Assembly: GCA_013152655.1 (NCBI GenBank)
Contig: JAADFW010000273.1
Coordinates: 5,962-47,653, forward strand
DNA from: Chlorobiota bacterium
Lineage (GTDB): Bacteria > Bacteroidota > Bacteroidia > Bacteroidales > B39-G9
Direction: 5' to 3'
Length of the DNA stretch: 41,692 nt
Made by a program: the position numbers and the translations under genes. Position 1 is the first letter of the stretch; every line of letters begins with the position of its first letter. Below the pieces are notes generated by a model. That model saw only the letters and a list, made by a program, of their open reading frames with translations, searched no databases and was not told the origin of the DNA. Positions 41,569 through 41,692 of this stretch are shown here, one piece after another.

Positions 41569-41692
41569 ATGTTTAAAAAATTAATTTTCGTTTTAGGAAT
41601 ACTGTTTATCGGAAATAGTATAATTGCACAAGTTAGTTTAAATTCTGGCTTATCAAAGCTTGATTATGCTAATCCTAAGGAATTTGAAATAG
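41569..41692 (+). CDS. bamA: BamA N-terminus (truncated by window end)
   Basis: An ORF too short for the track, opening at ATG 41569 with a good AGGAG just before it. The 41 visible residues have a signal peptide (IGNSIIAQ) and then LSKLDYANPKEFEI, resembling the start of Bacteroidota BamA before its first POTRA domain. The identity is inferred from this short piece and from its place after uppS; the rest lies beyond the window. Confidence 0.7.
   Translation, partial: MFKKLIFVLGILFIGNSIIAQVSLNSGLSKLDYANPKEFEI

Overview
The window looks like a Bacteroidota chromosome, probably Bacteroidales/Marinilabiliales-like; I cannot place it more exactly. The evidence is low GC, a type IX secretion (Por) C-terminal sorting domain, TAnnTTTG-type -7 promoter boxes, HYC_CC_PP and DUF6089-like proteins, and the order CBS-domain protein / POTRA barrel / nadK / DUF6089 / uppS / bamA. 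No tRNA, rRNA, CRISPR, transposase, integrase or phage gene was seen. No gene-free stretch exceeds 300 bases.

Layout. (1) 1-5.7 kb: a small lipoprotein, a large T9SS-secreted protein, and a two-gene reverse-transsulfuration operon (cystathionine beta-synthase-like, then cystathionine gamma-synthase/lyase). (2) 5.8-33.2 kb: a copper/silver-type metal-handling island of about 31 genes, all on the minus strand. Read in transcription order it starts with an HMA-AraC regulator. Then come copA + copZ; a HYC_CC_PP gene followed by CusA-CusC-CusB-HMA; a second HYC gene; an AlbA_2/zinc-ribbon/SPFH/HMA-like group; a third HYC gene; and a long train holding a Cys-rich small protein, PII, NDH-2, SHOCT, YHS-TrxR-like, a second Cu-ATPase, DUF302, DUF2231, YceI-like, HMBD lipoprotein, HMA, His/Met-rich lipoprotein, HMA + cytochrome c, porin, cytochrome c and YHS lipoprotein. 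A strong hairpin closes it at 5746-5787. (3) 33.3-41.7 kb: housekeeping genes: alpha/beta hydrolase, pdxJ, then on the plus strand a CBS-domain protein, POTRA/barrel protein, nadK, three DUF6089-like proteins, uppS and the start of bamA.

How the genes may work together (inference). The island has two Cu+ P-type ATPases for the inner membrane, a CusCBA-type tripartite pump across the envelope, and many small periplasmic metal binders (HMA, YHS, HMBD, DUF3347, His/Met/Cys-rich proteins). It also has redox components (NDH-2, two c-type cytochromes, a TrxR-like flavoprotein without the CxxC) and a PII-like sensor.

The most interesting signal is non-coding. Four promoters in the island (before copA and before each of the three HYC genes) carry the same operator: two 15-bp direct repeats, consensus TTAYAYAATTTTCAG, with starts exactly 21 bp apart, and a TAnnTTTR-like -7 box 26-27 bp further on. 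That geometry suits an AraC-family activator, and the island encodes one fused to an HMA metal-binding domain, right beside one of the operators. A second family of about 70-bp inverted repeats with a GTGTG loop sits at a fixed distance before three other genes (6545, 7827, 8738).
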